From positions 1-22,510 of the forward strand of contig JAQOTE010000040.1 of the NCBI GenBank assembly GCA_029945375.1: DNA of 22,510 nucleotides. Reading direction: 5' to 3'. The translations under genes were made by a program, and so were the position numbers. Position 1 is the first letter of the stretch; every line of letters begins with the position of its first letter. Positions 6,859 to 16,207 of the stretch are shown piece after piece. Under the pieces are notes generated by a model that was not told the DNA's origin, did no database searches, and was given only the letters and a program-made list of their open reading frames with translations. This DNA is from Agaricus subrufescens (lineage: Eukaryota > Basidiomycota > Agaricomycetes > Agaricales > Agaricaceae).

Positions 6859-9641
6859 CCCTGACCCTATATGTGAGCCCTGCCTTGCTGGCAAGATGCA
6901 TTCACTTCCATTCCCTCCCTCCCTTAACCATAATCGATCTCCTCTCGAGCTGGTGCATTCAGATCTTCACGGACTGCTCCCAGTCGCTTCCCACTCAGGC
7001 TACAAGTACTGGATTACCTTTATAGATGACGCAACACGATTCCGGGCTGTACATCTGCTTAAAAGTAAGTCAGAAGCCTTTGAAGCGTTCAAAGTCTACA
7101 AATCCTGGGCCGAAAATCAACTTGGAGTCAAAATTCGGGCTCTGGGATGGTAAGGCTGGTGACCATGTCTGGCGTTCTAACGTTGCGGAGCAGTCTGGCA
7201 TCAAGGGCACTCTACTCGCAACAGGCCTCAGCAGAATGGCCTTGCAGAGAGAGCTAATAGGACTATGGGTGAGAGGATCACTGCTATGCTCTCTGAATCT
7301 CGACTTCCTCCCTCTTTCTGGGGGGAGTGTATCTCTTCTATGGTCCATGTGTGGAATAGGCTGCCTACTGCGTCACTTTCTGGGACTACACCCTTCCAAG
7401 CTTTCTATAAGCGAAAACCTGATGTCTCCCACCTCCGAGTATGGGGGTGCACTGCCTATGTCCATGTGCAGTGAGATAAAAGGACTTCCCTAGAGCCCCA
7501 CTTTGAAAAATGCGTCTTTATAGGCTATCCTGCAGGCTACAAAGGCTGGAAGTTCTACAATCCAGTCACTAAGCGTTCAGTGATCTCAGAGAGAGCTGAT
7601 TTTGATGAGAGGTACTTTCCTGGCACTTCTAGAGCCCAACTCGATGCTATACCTTCATTTGCTGGCCCTCCCCCCTCCCCTGAGCCTCAGACTACTTCTG
7701 AGCATTCTCCTGCACCACCGACGTCGCATTTCGGAGTGCCACCTCTCCTAGATGAAGGGGGTGATATTAGCCCTGTCCCTGCTCGCTTTAAGCCTCCCAT
7801 TCCCAGTTCTCCTGCTGTTCCTCTCGAAGAGGAGACTCCTCTACCTGGTCCTCCTCCTCCTAGCCCTGCTACTCCGCCTCCACAAGCTCCGATTCCGCTC
7901 CCTGTGACTCCTCCCACTTCTGGAGTGCCCCCTGAGCCTCCTAGAGTGCCACATCGCACTGGGCGCGTTCAGAAGCCTCCTGGTGACTGGTGGAAGGTCA
8001 GACAACCTAATCTGCCTGCTAGAGACCCAGAAGATGACGATGAAGCTGCTCTCTCAGTGGATACTGACTTCTACAAGGTTGAGTTTGCTGGAGCTGTTTC
8101 TACAGCTGATCCTCGCACCTACAGGCTGGCTATGCAGTCCCCTGACAGGGAACACTGGGTCGATGCTTGTAACACTGAGATATTCAATCTCGAGGCTAAC
8201 AGGACCTGGGAACTCACTGAGCTGCCTCCTGGTAAGAAGATAGTCAACTCTGGCTGGGTCTTCAAGGTGAAAAGGCATGCCGACGGCTCTATTGAGCGCT
8301 ATAGGGCTCGTCTTGTTGCTAAGGGCTTCTCCCAACGTCCTGGATTCGATTACACCGAGGTCTTTGCCCCTACATTTCGTCCTGCCTCTCTGAGACTCAT
8401 TATAGCGCTGGCTGCTAGAGAGGGCTACAAAATGCGCTCTGTTGACATCTCCTCTGCCTTCACCTATGGGGAACTCGAGGAGGAGATTTATATGAGGCAA
8501 CCAGAGGGCTATCACACTGGGGGCCCTAATATGGTCTTCAGGCTCCGAAAATCGCTCTATGGCCTTAAGCAGGCTGCCAGACAATGGAGTAAGAAGCTCC
8601 GAGGTGTTCTAGAGGGTATTGGCTACTCCAGACTTCGCTCCGACAACTCCATTTACATCTATTCCAAGGGAGACATTAAGGTCATTGTACCAGTCTTCAT
8701 TGATGACATTACCCTAGTCTCTAAAAGCGATGCAGCTATGGCCTCTGCTGTCTCAGAGCTGTCTCGGCACTTCAAACTGCGAGATCTAGGCTCTACCACT
8801 CTTCTACTGGGCATTCAGGTGAAGCAGGATTGCTCTAATCGTTCTATCTCCCTCTCCCAAGAGCACTACATCAAGGAGCTGCTAGAAAGGTTCAATATGG
8901 ACGATTCTAACTCCCTTTCCACCCCTCTACCTCACAACTCTGACTCTCGGGACATTATTCCCTCACTCGAGGACACGATGAATCAGATCTGTTCCCTATC
9001 TCTCTGCAGGTGCCCTGCAGTATCTCGCCACCATGACTCGTCCCGACATTGCCTATGCAGTCTCCTACCTCGGGAGATTCAACCACAATCCTGCTCCTGC
9101 CCATTGGCTTGCTGTCAAGCATTTCCTTCGCTATTTGAAGGGCACACTGCACTACCAGCTTGTATACCAAGGTACTGACTCTGGAGAGCTGTTTACCACC
9201 TATTCTGACGCTTCCCATGGTGGCTGCAAGGCCTGGTCAGGCCGGAGTGGTTGTGTGACTCTAGTCTGGAGCTGCTGTAGGATGGTCTCAGCGTCAGCCC
9301 TTTGTGGCTCTGAGTACTGAGGCTGAATTTGTTACCATTGAGCTGGAAAGGAGATCAAGTGGACTAGGAACATCCTGACTGAGTTTGGCTATCACCAGAC
9401 ACTTCCCTCAACGCTTTTTGTGGATAACAAGTCTGGGATCAGTGTAGCCAAGAATCCTGAGCACCATGGACGCATGAAACACCTAGATCTTCGGTTCTAT
9501 TGGCTCCGCGAGGCTGTAGAAGATGGAGTCATTGATCCTCTCTATGTATCCACTGACCAGCAAGTTGCGGACATCCTAACCAAGGCTGTATCAAGGAAAG
9601 TTGTTGACTTTGCTGTGCCATTGTTAGGACTTGGAGCTTAG
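6859..9641 (+). pseudogene. C2 integrase-RT-RNase H remnant with stops and frameshifts
   Basis: Reading from PDPICEPCLAGK, the first integrase Asp (HSDLHG) is present. A rearranged stretch at about 7143-7190 then destroys the QDDKGGEY motif with the second catalytic Asp and ends the frame. The third residue (NGLAE) is not readable as such in its region. A TGA at 7472-7474 follows AYVHVQ. From 7475 to about 8970 the frame is open through linker and RT, with VDISSAF and FIDDITLV intact. Frameshifts near 8985 and across about 9225-9345 break RNase H, and the end (LFVDNKSG... LGLGA, TAG at 9639-9641) is in another frame. It cannot make a working polyprotein. Confidence 0.9.
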
Positions 9642-9666
9642 TATGGACTGGTTGGATCAAGGGGGT

Positions 9667-9946
9667 GTGTTAGACTGCCCCAGCAGTCTTATATATAGAC
9701 TTAGAGATGGTTGTGCGACTTTCTGATCACATGTGATATATTAGTAAGCACATGTTGAACTTGTCTGTGAACTCCTGGGGAAGCCCTTAGCTTCTTAGAC
9801 TTGTTCACAGGTAGTATAGAGTTCTCTGTATATTCATAGATGACTGTAGACTTGTTCACAGGATATCTCATTTAATTCTAATCCGATTCACTCGTGACTA
9901 CCACTGTTAGAACCGTCTCCGCACGTGCTACGTTCTATGTTCGACA
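9667..9946 (+). repeat. C2 3' LTR (subfamily A, single U3 unit)
   Basis: This 280-bp LTR starts TGTTAGACTG after TCAAGGGGGTG and ends GTTCGACA. It has only one copy of the 24-nt U3-tip unit that is doubled in C1 and C4. It keeps the GTGAAC...GTTCACAG pairing, and its second 3' arm is shortened (GTAGACTTGTTCACAGG). Confidence 0.85.
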
Positions 9947-10187
9947 CCCTTTGGTCTTCTTCAACCATTAGATAGAGCCAGCCAGCTGCCTTGTCGAGTT
10001 TGTCCTCCCAGAGTGACTGGGAAGCGAAATCCTGGGGAGTGGGGGAAGAGGGAATGGAGGGAGGACTCTGCTTGCCTGAAACAAGTCTCCATAGGCCAGA
10101 GGCACGTAGCCAGGCCTCCATCTCGCCGGACCACGTGGCATAGTTCTCCCCGTTGAGCTTAACGAATGCTGGCGAACCCGAAGCCAT
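9947..10187 (-). pseudogene. C5 gag N-terminal fragment
   Basis: ATG at 10187-10185 starts MASGSPAFVKLNGENYATW, then MEAWLRASGLWRLVSG and WEDKLDKAAGWLYLMVEEDQRV. This is the conserved N-terminus of the Gag in these elements, of the kind grouped with copia-type Gag domains (UBN2/DUF4219-like; assigned from memory). At the position of the stop in C3 gag this copy has the tryptophan codon TGG. The frame runs into the C2 LTR, which supplies an unrelated C-terminus. Confidence 0.88.
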
Positions 10188-10304
10188 ACGAGCAAAAATG
10201 AGGGCAGGAGAAGCGAAATGGTTTGAGGGAGGAGGGAAGGGAGAGAGTAGATGTTGAGTTGAAGATGGTTGAAGAATGAAAAGTCGATTTGTAGGTCGTT
10301 AGAA

Positions 10305-10320
10305 GCCGGGGCCCATAACC
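10305..10320 (-). promoter_or_regulatory. C5 primer-binding site
   Basis: Directly inside the 5' LTR the minus strand reads GGTTATGGGCCCCGGC. GGTTATGGGCCC is complementary, with one mismatch, to the anticodon arm of initiator tRNA-Met. Copia elements are known to prime from an internal fragment of that tRNA. Confidence 0.6.
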
Positions 10321-10637
10321 TGTTATAACAAGAACGTAGAGTTCGCAGTGGCGATCCTAACGACGCTGGTATCGAGCGGATCAGATGAGAAATCAGCTAG
10401 TATTAGCACAGTTAATCTGTGGACAAGTATAAGAAGCTATAACAACAATACAAAGAGATTGCTCACCTGTGGACAAGTATAAGAAGCTAAAGACTTCTAA
10501 GTTGTCCACAGGCAAGTTCAACATGCGCTGACTAATCTATCATGTGAACGGAAGCGTCCGCTTTACTCTAAGTTGAGATATACACAAAACAAATTAACCA
10601 GTCACTCTAATAACTGAATGCTTGGGGCATTCTAACA
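10321..10637 (-). repeat. C5 5' LTR (subfamily B)
   Basis: This 317-bp LTR on the minus strand starts TGTTAGAATGCCCC (at 10637) and ends TTCTTGTTATAACA (at 10321). A 23-nt block starting CTGTGGACAAG on the plus strand occurs twice (10417-10439 and 10467-10489). The opposite arm at 10503 gives a hairpin with GGAC/GTCC in place of the GAAC/GTTC of subfamily A. Confidence 0.86.
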
Positions 10638-11101
10638 CGAACTCTATGTTCCACCTCCAACAAAGATGTGGGAGGCTCTGGAGGCTGTACACAGGCAGAA
10701 GAAGGCTGGAATGCGTTTTAATGCTTATGATGAGCTGTTCAGCATCCGAAAACTCGAGGAGGAGTCTCTCCAATCGCTTATCAACAGGGTAGAAGGCTGC
10801 AAATGTCGAATTAAAGAGCTCAGACCCACTTCCTTCACTCTGGAGATGCTAGATGATGAGCTGGCATCTATGGCCCTCATTAGAGCGCTCCCAGATGACT
10901 ATTCCGCCTTCTCCTCGTCTCTTTTGCTTATGGACAAGCTGGACAAGGCTACCATTCATCAGGCCTTTGTCACAGAGGATATACAACGCAAAAAACGCGC
11001 TGGGGACACTTTGGGAGGCTCCCAGGCTCTCGCCGCTCACTCTGGCTTCAAAAACGCGTCAGTGAGCTGCAATTTCTGTGGGAGGCTAGGTCACAAGGTG
11101 G
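10638..11101 (+). pseudogene. C4 gag, central part, left of the C3 insertion
   Basis: The frame is open from 10639: ELYVPPPTKMWEALEAVH, then FNAYDELFSIRKLEEE, SLQSLINRVEGC, DDELASMALIRALPDDYSAF, IHQAFVTEDIQRKKR, and the first part of the CCHC zinc knuckle, CNFCGRLGHKV. C3 splits it exactly inside the knuckle; the missing Cys lies at 18660 onward. Frame phase is kept across the insertion if C3 and one GGTGG are removed. The Gag N-terminus is absent because C5 inserted upstream and that half lies outside the window. Confidence 0.9.
11097..11101 (+). repeat. Target-site duplication of C3, left copy
   Basis: GGTGG immediately left of the C3 LTR, matched at 18653-18657. A 5-bp duplication is typical of copia integrases. 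Confidence 0.92.
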
Positions 11102-11364
11102 TGTTGGAAGTGGAACGTAGAGTTCGCAGTGGCGATCCTAACGACGCTAGTATCGAGCGGATCGGATAAGAAATGAGCTAGTATTAGCACAAAGACTCCA
11201 GTGATTGGGCATAAGAATAGACTCAAAGTCATCCACAGGCAAGTTCAACATGCGCTGACTAATCTATCACGTGAGCGGAAGCGTCCGCTGTACTCTAAGT
11301 CAAGATATACACAAAACAAATTAACCAGTCACTCTAATAACTAAATGCTTGGGGCATTCTAACA
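11102..11364 (-). repeat. C3 3' LTR
   Basis: 263 bp, from TGTTAGAATGCC (11364 on the minus strand) to TTCCAACA. It matches the other C3 LTR closely except across about 11203-11247, where the hairpin 3' arm (CTTGTCCACAG) is lost. Confidence 0.88.
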
Positions 11365-11385
11365 CACCCCCTTGATCCAAGCAGT
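11365..11385 (-). promoter_or_regulatory. C3 polypurine tract
   Basis: The minus strand reads GGATCAAGGGGGTG just before the 3' LTR, as in subfamily A. Confidence 0.75.
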
Positions 11386-12317
11386 CTAGTGTCCAAGTCC
11401 CAATAGTGGGACAGCAAAATCAATCACCTTTGGTGCTACAGCCTTGGTCAGAATGTCGGCCACTTGCTGATCAGTTGAAACATAGAGGGGATCGATGATT
11501 CCTTCTTCTACAGCCTCCCAGAGCCAGTAGAACCGAAGATCCAGGTGTTTCATGCACCCGTGGTGCTCAGGATTCTTTGCCACACTGATTCCAGACTTGT
11601 TATCAAGAAATAAAGTCGAAGCAAGCGTCTGGGGGTAGCCAAACTCGCTGAGAATGTTCCTGGTCCACTTGATCTCCTTTCCAGCCTCAACTGCAGCCAC
11701 AAACTCGCCTCAGTGCTCGAGAGAGTCACAAAGGGCTGACGCTTTGAGGACCAGCCCACAGCAGCACCAGAGACAATGGTTACATATCCACCTGTAGCTC
11801 GACCTGTGGCCTTGCAGCCGCCGTGAGAGGCATCGGAATAGGTGGTAAACAGTTCCCCAGAGTCACCACCTCTGTAGACGAGCTGGTAGTGCAGGGTACC
11901 CTTCAAATAGCGAAGTAAATGCTTCACTGCAAGCCAGTGGGCAGGAGCAGGGTTGTGGTTGAATCTCCCAAGGTAGGAGACTGCATAGGCAATGTCGGGA
12001 CGAGTCATGGTGGCCAGATACTGCAGGGCACCTACAGCAGAGAGATAAGGAACTGACTTCATCTCAGCCTGCTCCTCAAGAGAGGGCACAATGTCGGAAA
12101 GCTCAGAACCTGGTGCAAGTGGGGTGGAAAGGGAGTTGGAATCATCCATATGGAATCGTTCTAGCAGCTCCTTGATGTAGTGCTCTTGTGAGAGCGAAAT
12201 GGTGTGCTTAGAACAGTCCTGCTTCACCTGAATACCTAGTAGCAGAGTGGTAGACCCGAGATCTCGAAGTTTGAAGTGGCTAGACAGCTCAGAGACAGCA
12301 GCAGAGACAGCAGCATC
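11386..12317 (-). pseudogene. C3 RT C-terminus and RNase H, frameshifted
   Basis: This is the last third of the C3 polyprotein after L3. It reads AVSELSSHFKLRDLGSTTLLLG, SLSQEHYIKELLERF, YLSAVGALQYLATMTRPD, then the RNase H motif TTYSDASHGG. A one-base loss near 11708, where the family has GAGGCTGAATTT, shifts the frame inside LSSTEAE. The remainder (VEAGKEIKWTRNIL, LFLDNKSG, KHLDLRFYWL, to the stop at 11386) is in another frame. Compared with C1/C4 it has a five-residue repeat AAVSAAVSELS at the start. Confidence 0.9.
12303..12317 (+). repeat. Target-site duplication of L3, left copy
   Basis: The 15-base sequence AGAGACAGCAGCATC is repeated at 14585-14599 after the poly(A) tract. Confidence 0.92.
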
Positions 12318-12415
12318 ATCCCTTCTTGAACCGCTACCACCACCTTCCTCTTTTGGAAGTCTCAGTGTTAGTGCTTGAGTAGGAATATACTTGCAATTCC
12401 ACAGCGTTCTAAGCC

Positions 12416-14221
12416 ATGGATACTCGAGAGGATTTCGATAACGACCCCGGTAACTGGTCCACTGACGATGATGCGCCACTTCCGGAGATTCTGCAGGCCG
12501 CGGTCCTGAAAACACCGCAAACCCCAAAGGTGAGCCGTCTCGAAAAGATGCGCTCACATCTTAGGTCCAAGGGCAAGCTAGTCGAACCCTCTTGGGCCCC
12601 CACCACCCCCACACCTGCTGGCCCTTCGCAAGCATCGGCGACGACCCCGTTGTCGTATGCGTCTCGGAGCCCGCATACTCCTGGTAACCCCCCGGCTACC
12701 CCCTCCCGCGCCTCTTCTATCTTTTCGCCCTCTGCGGTGCCAGGAAAGAAGAATCGACTCGCCTCCATGTTGGCCACAGCGTCCGACATGGTCCGTTCCA
12801 CTTCCCCAGACAAGGACTACGTGGCTTATGCCTCGGAGCTCTTGATTCTGATTTACAACCTCCTCAGCTCCTCTGCCTACAAACAGATGGAGTTCCAGAA
12901 CATGACGGGCTCGACCTCATTCGAGGAAGCGCTCGCCATCATCATCGCGCAGACTGGCCCGCCCCCTCCATCCCCAGTCAAACCCCCTGCCCCAGTCCCT
13001 TCGACTCCGAGTGCTCCCGAGTCTCGACCCTGGTCCCCGATGGCCGAGGTTGAGCACGAGGCCGCGGCACCTCAGCCGAAGAAAGTCCGGATCCAAGAAC
13101 CAATCGGATCCACTCCTAAACCCGCTGCGACCCGGAAGCGTGCCCCGGCTGCGCCCGCAGCTGTTCGAGCACCTCCCAAGTCCGCACTCAAGGCCAAGCC
13201 GGCTCCCATCCCCTCCTCCCCAAAGGCCCCGGCTCCCTCTACTGCCCCTGCTGTGTCCAGGCGCGCCCCGGCGCGCAAGGGCAAGCACACTGCTCACGGC
13301 GCATCTCGCAAAGGCGTCCACATCACCCCCCCGGCCGGATCTAGCATCTGCGCCAAAAATATCACTCCTGAAGTCCTAAAGGAGTGTAATCGCCACCTTA
13401 AGGACGACCTCAAGTCTGAGGTCGTTCTCGAAAGTTCCATCGACTCGGGAACCGGTATCTTCATTGCCGCCTCCCGGGTACTATCTCATCCCGAATCCAC
13501 GTGTGTGCTTAGGCACATCCGCCGCCTCGTAGACCCTAACGGCCTCGTTCCTCTCCAGGCCGCCACTCCTACCTCCACGTTGTACTTGAAGATTATCGAC
13601 GTACCACTCGTACCGGCTTCCCCCGCCCTATGGCTCTATGCGCAGCGCGACGCCTTCCGGCTCGCGATGCACGACTCTCCTGTCGGAAATTCCCTCACCC
13701 GGCACATCAAACACGCGGTCCGATTTATGCGGACCTCAAAACATTCCGACACTTGCGTTGCTTGGGTCGATATCCAGGACTCCGTCTCGGGCCGTACGGC
13801 CCGCGACTTTATTGGTAAGCACGTCCTTATAGGCGGGCGAAACTGTCAAATCCGGGGCGCTGCACCCCGGCCCGGCTCCATCCTCTGCACTCGCTGCCAG
13901 AGATGGGGTCATCATGCTGACGTATGCCGGTCCAAAGGCATCCGTTGTCCTCACTGCGCGGGTCCGCACTCTGCCGACTCACATATTCAGGCCGCGATTG
14001 CTATGAAGCGCAATCCCGATGACCGCCACTGCTGCAACTGTTCCGCGAGCAAGAAGAAGAAGACGCAGCACTCCACAACGGACACTTCGTGTCCGTTCTG
14101 GGCTAACAGATTCAACCGGGACTGGCTGCGGCGCCAGTTCCCATCACGGCAGTCGGCTGTCATGGTCGGTTTTTCGGGAGCTGTTGTATGCGCGCCCACA
14201 ATTTCCTTTCATCAATTTTGA
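12416..14221 (+). CDS. L3 ORF1: Gag-like zinc-knuckle nucleic-acid-binding protein
   Basis: This intact 601-residue frame is the only apparently undamaged complete gene in the window. ATG at 12416 follows the leader and starts MDTREDFDNDPGNW. Residues ~50-115 and ~180-300 are rich in Pro, Ala and Ser with basic patches; ~125-175 may be helical (YASELLILIYNLLSSSAYK). The conserved C-terminal half carries NITPEVLKECNRHLKDDL, and three zinc motifs: CTRCQRWGHHADVC (491-504), CPHCAGPHSADSH (511-523), and C-X2-C...H...CPFW (~540-560). Family knowledge: such ORF1 proteins of jockey/Tad-like LINEs bind element RNA and chaperone it. Expected in cytoplasmic particles and nucleus (inference). No RT is encoded downstream, so any mobility needs an enzyme in trans. 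Confidence 0.88.
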   Translation: MDTREDFDNDPGNWSTDDDAPLPEILQAAVLKTPQTPKVSRLEKMRSHLRSKGKLVEPSWAPTTPTPAGPSQASATTPLSYASRSPHTPGNPPATPSRASSIFSPSAVPGKKNRLASMLATASDMVRSTSPDKDYVAYASELLILIYNLLSSSAYKQMEFQNMTGSTSFEEALAIIIAQTGPPPPSPVKPPAPVPSTPSAPESRPWSPMAEVEHEAAAPQPKKVRIQEPIGSTPKPAATRKRAPAAPAAVRAPPKSALKAKPAPIPSSPKAPAPSTAPAVSRRAPARKGKHTAHGASRKGVHITPPAGSSICAKNITPEVLKECNRHLKDDLKSEVVLESSIDSGTGIFIAASRVLSHPESTCVLRHIRRLVDPNGLVPLQAATPTSTLYLKIIDVPLVPASPALWLYAQRDAFRLAMHDSPVGNSLTRHIKHAVRFMRTSKHSDTCVAWVDIQDSVSGRTARDFIGKHVLIGGRNCQIRGAAPRPGSILCTRCQRWGHHADVCRSKGIRCPHCAGPHSADSHIQAAIAMKRNPDDRHCCNCSASKKKKTQHSTTDTSCPFWANRFNRDWLRRQFPSRQSAVMVGFSGAVVCAPTISFHQF

Positions 14222-14554
14222 TATCGCTATCTCGCTTCGCTAACCGCTGGTCGAGGCCGTATACGGGCAGAGTACTATGGGGATGTTGGCTTGAGCTGAG
14301 GCTCCGGTCTGTAGATTTCTTCGCTTCATCATTATCTTTTGTTATCTGGTTTGTGTGTTCGGGTTCTTATGCGCTGACCTCGTCGCGCCGGATACGCTTT
14401 CTTTCTCCCCCGCCTACAAGTGTGTTCGCTCTTGTATGCTCATGCCGACTTGGATACACGCGTTAAGGCATCCATATTAGACTAGTAAGCCCGGAGTATC
14501 TAACCGGATGTTGTATAGCTAGTTTAATAAAAGGTCCACCGAGAGGTGCCGTTG

Positions 14555-14584
<30 letters not shown>
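14222..14584 (+). promoter_or_regulatory. L3 3' UTR with AATAAA signal, GAGA-loop hairpin and poly(A)
   Basis: It shares GATGTTGGCTTGAGCT, CTGACCTCGTCGCG and the terminal ~60 nt with L2, and parts with L1. AATAAAAGG near 14526 is followed by the perfect hairpin CACC-GAGA-GGTG (14537-14548) and the tail from 14560. Confidence 0.72.
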
Positions 14585-14589
<5 letters not shown>

Positions 14590-14599
14590 CAGCAGCATC
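14585..14599 (+). repeat. Target-site duplication of L3, right copy
   Basis: Second copy of AGAGACAGCAGCATC, after which C3 RT sequence resumes in antisense. Confidence 0.92.
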
Positions 14600-15990
14600 G
14601 CTTTAGACACCAGAGTTATATCATCAATGAATACTGTGCACCATGACCTTGATGTCTCCCTTGGAATAAATGTAGATAGAGTTGTCGGAGCAAAGTCTGG
14701 AGTAGCCAATACCCTCTAGGACACTTCTGAGCTTCTTGCTCCATTGCCTGGTAGCCTGCTTAAGGCCATAGAGCAATTTTCGGAGCCTGAAGACCATATT
14801 AGGTCCCCCAGTGTGGCAGCCTTCTGGTTGTCTCATGTAGATCTCCTCTTCGAGTTCCCCATAGGTAAAGGCAGAAGAGATGTCAACAGAGCGCATTTTG
14901 AAGCCTTCTCTTGCAGCTAAGGCTACAATGAGGCGCAGGGAGGCAGGGCGGAATGTAGGAGCAAAAACCTCAGTGTAATCGAAGCCAGGACGCTGTGAGA
15001 AGCCCTTAGCAACAAGGCGAGCCCTATAGCGCTCAATTGAGCCGTCGGCATGCCTTTTGACCTTGAATACCCATCCAGAGTTGACTACCTTCTTTCCAGG
15101 AGGCAAATCAACGAGTTCCCAGGTCCTGTTGGCCTCCAGATTGAAGATTTCAGTGTTACAAGCGTCCTGCCAGTGAGAGCGGTCAGGGGACTGCATAGCC
15201 AGCCTGTAGGAGCAAGGATCCGCATTAGAAACCGCTCCAGCAAACTCTACATCACAGAAGTCACTGTCAACCAAAAAAGCGGCCTCCTCTTCTAGTTCTG
15301 GGTTGTCTCCAGGTAAGTCAATGTTTTTGACTCTCCACCACTCACCAGGAGGTCGTCTAACTCGATTGGTGCGCCTAGGGACTCGTGGAGGCTCAGCAGG
15401 CACAGGAGCAGTCGGAGGAGTGACAGGGAGCGGTGCAGGAGGTTGTGGAGGTGTTCTAGGTGGTGAGGGAGCGACAGGAGAGGCAGGAGCGAGCACAGGA
15501 GATGCAGGAGTGATCACAGGAGCTTCAGGAGCATTTTGAAGTGTTTTAGGCTCTTCAGGAGGAATATCACTTGCAGGAGTCGTACTAGGCGCCGGAGACG
15601 GTGCAGGGAGAGGCCAGATACCACCCCCTTCATCCTGGAGAGGTAAGTCGAAATGCGACGAGGAGCGCTGGAGAGCGCCAGCCGACAGAGTTTCGGCGAG
15701 CTTCCGGGAGGGCCAGCAAAACGGGCGAACAGCATCGGAGTCGAGCTCTAGAAGTGCCAGGAAAGTACCTCGCATCGAATTCCCCCTGCCCTTCGAGATG
15801 ATTGAACGCTTGGTGACTGCTATAGAACTTCCAGCTCCTTGTAGCTAGTAGGATAGCCTATGAAACGATTTTAAAGTGAGGTCGAAGAGAACGCTATCTC
15901 GCTGTATATGCACATAGGCAGTGCACCCCCATACTCGGAGGTGGGAAACGTCGGGTTTTCGCTTATAGAACGCTTGGAAGGGTGTAGAAC
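14600..15990 (-). pseudogene. C3 integrase C-terminus, linker and RT N-half, frameshifted
   Basis: Minus strand, after the tRNA element: TPFQAFYKRKPDVSHLRVWGCTAYVHIQRD is integrase. The next ~220 bases (15770-15880 and around) are rearranged relative to C4 and leave the frame. From about 15740 the frame is open through a Pro-rich linker that differs from subfamily A (TPASPVLAPASPVAPS), then RT: SGWVFKVKRHADGS, VAKGFSQRPGFDYTEVFAPTF, VDISSAFTYGELEEE, LYGLKQATRQW. Near 14645 an indel breaks the FIDDITLVSK active-site region, so the catalytic Asp pair is out of frame. L3 follows directly. Confidence 0.9.
15986..15990 (+). repeat. Target-site duplication of the tRNA-bearing element, left copy
   Basis: AGAAC, repeated at 16240-16244. 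Confidence 0.85.
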
Positions 15991-16007
15991 TGTTAGGATG
16001 GAAAAGT

Positions 16008-16079
16008 GACCACACCAGGGTTTGAACCTGGGACCACCCCAATTGCACCAGGGAGCTCTAACCACTGAGCTACATGGTC
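16008..16079 (-). tRNA. tRNA-Cys(GCA)-like gene inside the 249-bp element
   Basis: The 72-nt sequence folds as a full cloverleaf on the minus strand: acceptor GACCATG/TGTGGTC (two G-T pairs), TA, D arm GCTC/GAGC with an 8-nt loop, anticodon stem CCCTG/TGGGG with loop GTGCAAT (anticodon GCA at 16046-16044), a 5-nt variable loop, and T arm CCAGG/CCTGG with loop TTCAAAC. No intron. The A box (TAGCTCAGTGG) and B box (GGTTCAAACCC) are intact. TTTT at 16005-16002 could end Pol III transcription. The discriminator base is A, whereas eukaryotic tRNA-Cys normally has U73, so charging with cysteine is doubtful. It may be a tRNA-derived promoter rather than a working tRNA. Confidence 0.85.
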
Positions 16080-16100
16080 TTGGTATTATAGGAGCCAGGA

Positions 16101-16111
16101 TATTATATATA
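16101..16111 (-). promoter_or_regulatory. TATA-like tract upstream of the tRNA gene
   Basis: The minus strand reads TATATATAATA, ending 22 bp before the tRNA 5' end. Some fungi, such as fission yeast, use a TATA box near this distance for tRNA transcription. Confidence 0.5.
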
Positions 16112-16207
16112 TGTACCCTAGGCCTAGAGTTGGAACTCACTACTGCAGGCCCACTCCAGGGGCTGGGGCACTAGGCAGTTTCTCGTGAGAACTCAGAGCT
16201 CCAAAGC

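Larger units (their letters stand above)
6859..9946 (+). mobile_element. C2: degenerate Ty1/copia element (subfamily A), 3' part
   Basis: This older element begins abruptly inside the pre-integrase/integrase region, because C1 inserted there and its left half lies beyond the window. It runs through RT and RNase H to a 3' LTR ending at 9946. The following bases, CCCTTTGGTCTTC, are native to the gag of minus-strand element C5, so C2 sits inside C5. A CCCTT duplication (9947-9951) is expected on the far left. Confidence 0.87.
9947..10637 (-). mobile_element. C5: 5' end of a minus-strand Ty1/copia element (subfamily B)
   Basis: Read on the minus strand, this holds the 5' LTR, primer-binding site, leader and gag N-terminus of a copia element. 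C2 cuts it after about 80 Gag residues. The remainder should lie left of the window. At its right edge the sequence becomes C4 gag, CGAACTCTATG, so it inserted into C4. CGAAC (10638-10642) is the expected target duplication. Confidence 0.85.
12318..14584 (+). mobile_element. L3: apparently full-length ORF1-only LINE-family element
   Basis: This 2267-bp insertion in the C3 RT lies in the opposite orientation to C3. It has a 98-nt 5' leader, a single ORF (12416-14221), a ~340-nt 3' UTR, a poly(A) tract (about 14560-14584) and a 15-bp target duplication. Its 5' end (ATCCCTTCTTGAACC, then ACCACCACCTTCC) matches the start of L1, which supports completeness. A standard LINE would carry an endonuclease/RT ORF after ORF1. 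None is present, and L2 has the same junction. Confidence 0.92.

Noticed and set aside
6851..6866. Shared CGACACCCT at the C1/C2 and C2/C5 junctions, as if the LTR ended in CCCT
   Set aside because: CCCTG is native to the integrase target and the C5 target also has C-CTTT at this place, so the LTR end at CGACA plus similar targets explains it.
12318..12557. N-terminal ~80 residues of a minus-strand frame running from L3 into the C3 RT
   Set aside because: This part is the antisense of the L3 leader and start of ORF1. Only the part below 12318 is copia sequence.
12917..13321. Minus-strand Gly/Arg-rich frame of 134 residues opposite L3 ORF1
   Set aside because: It is the shadow of the Pro/Ala-rich coding stretch, and no motif is present.
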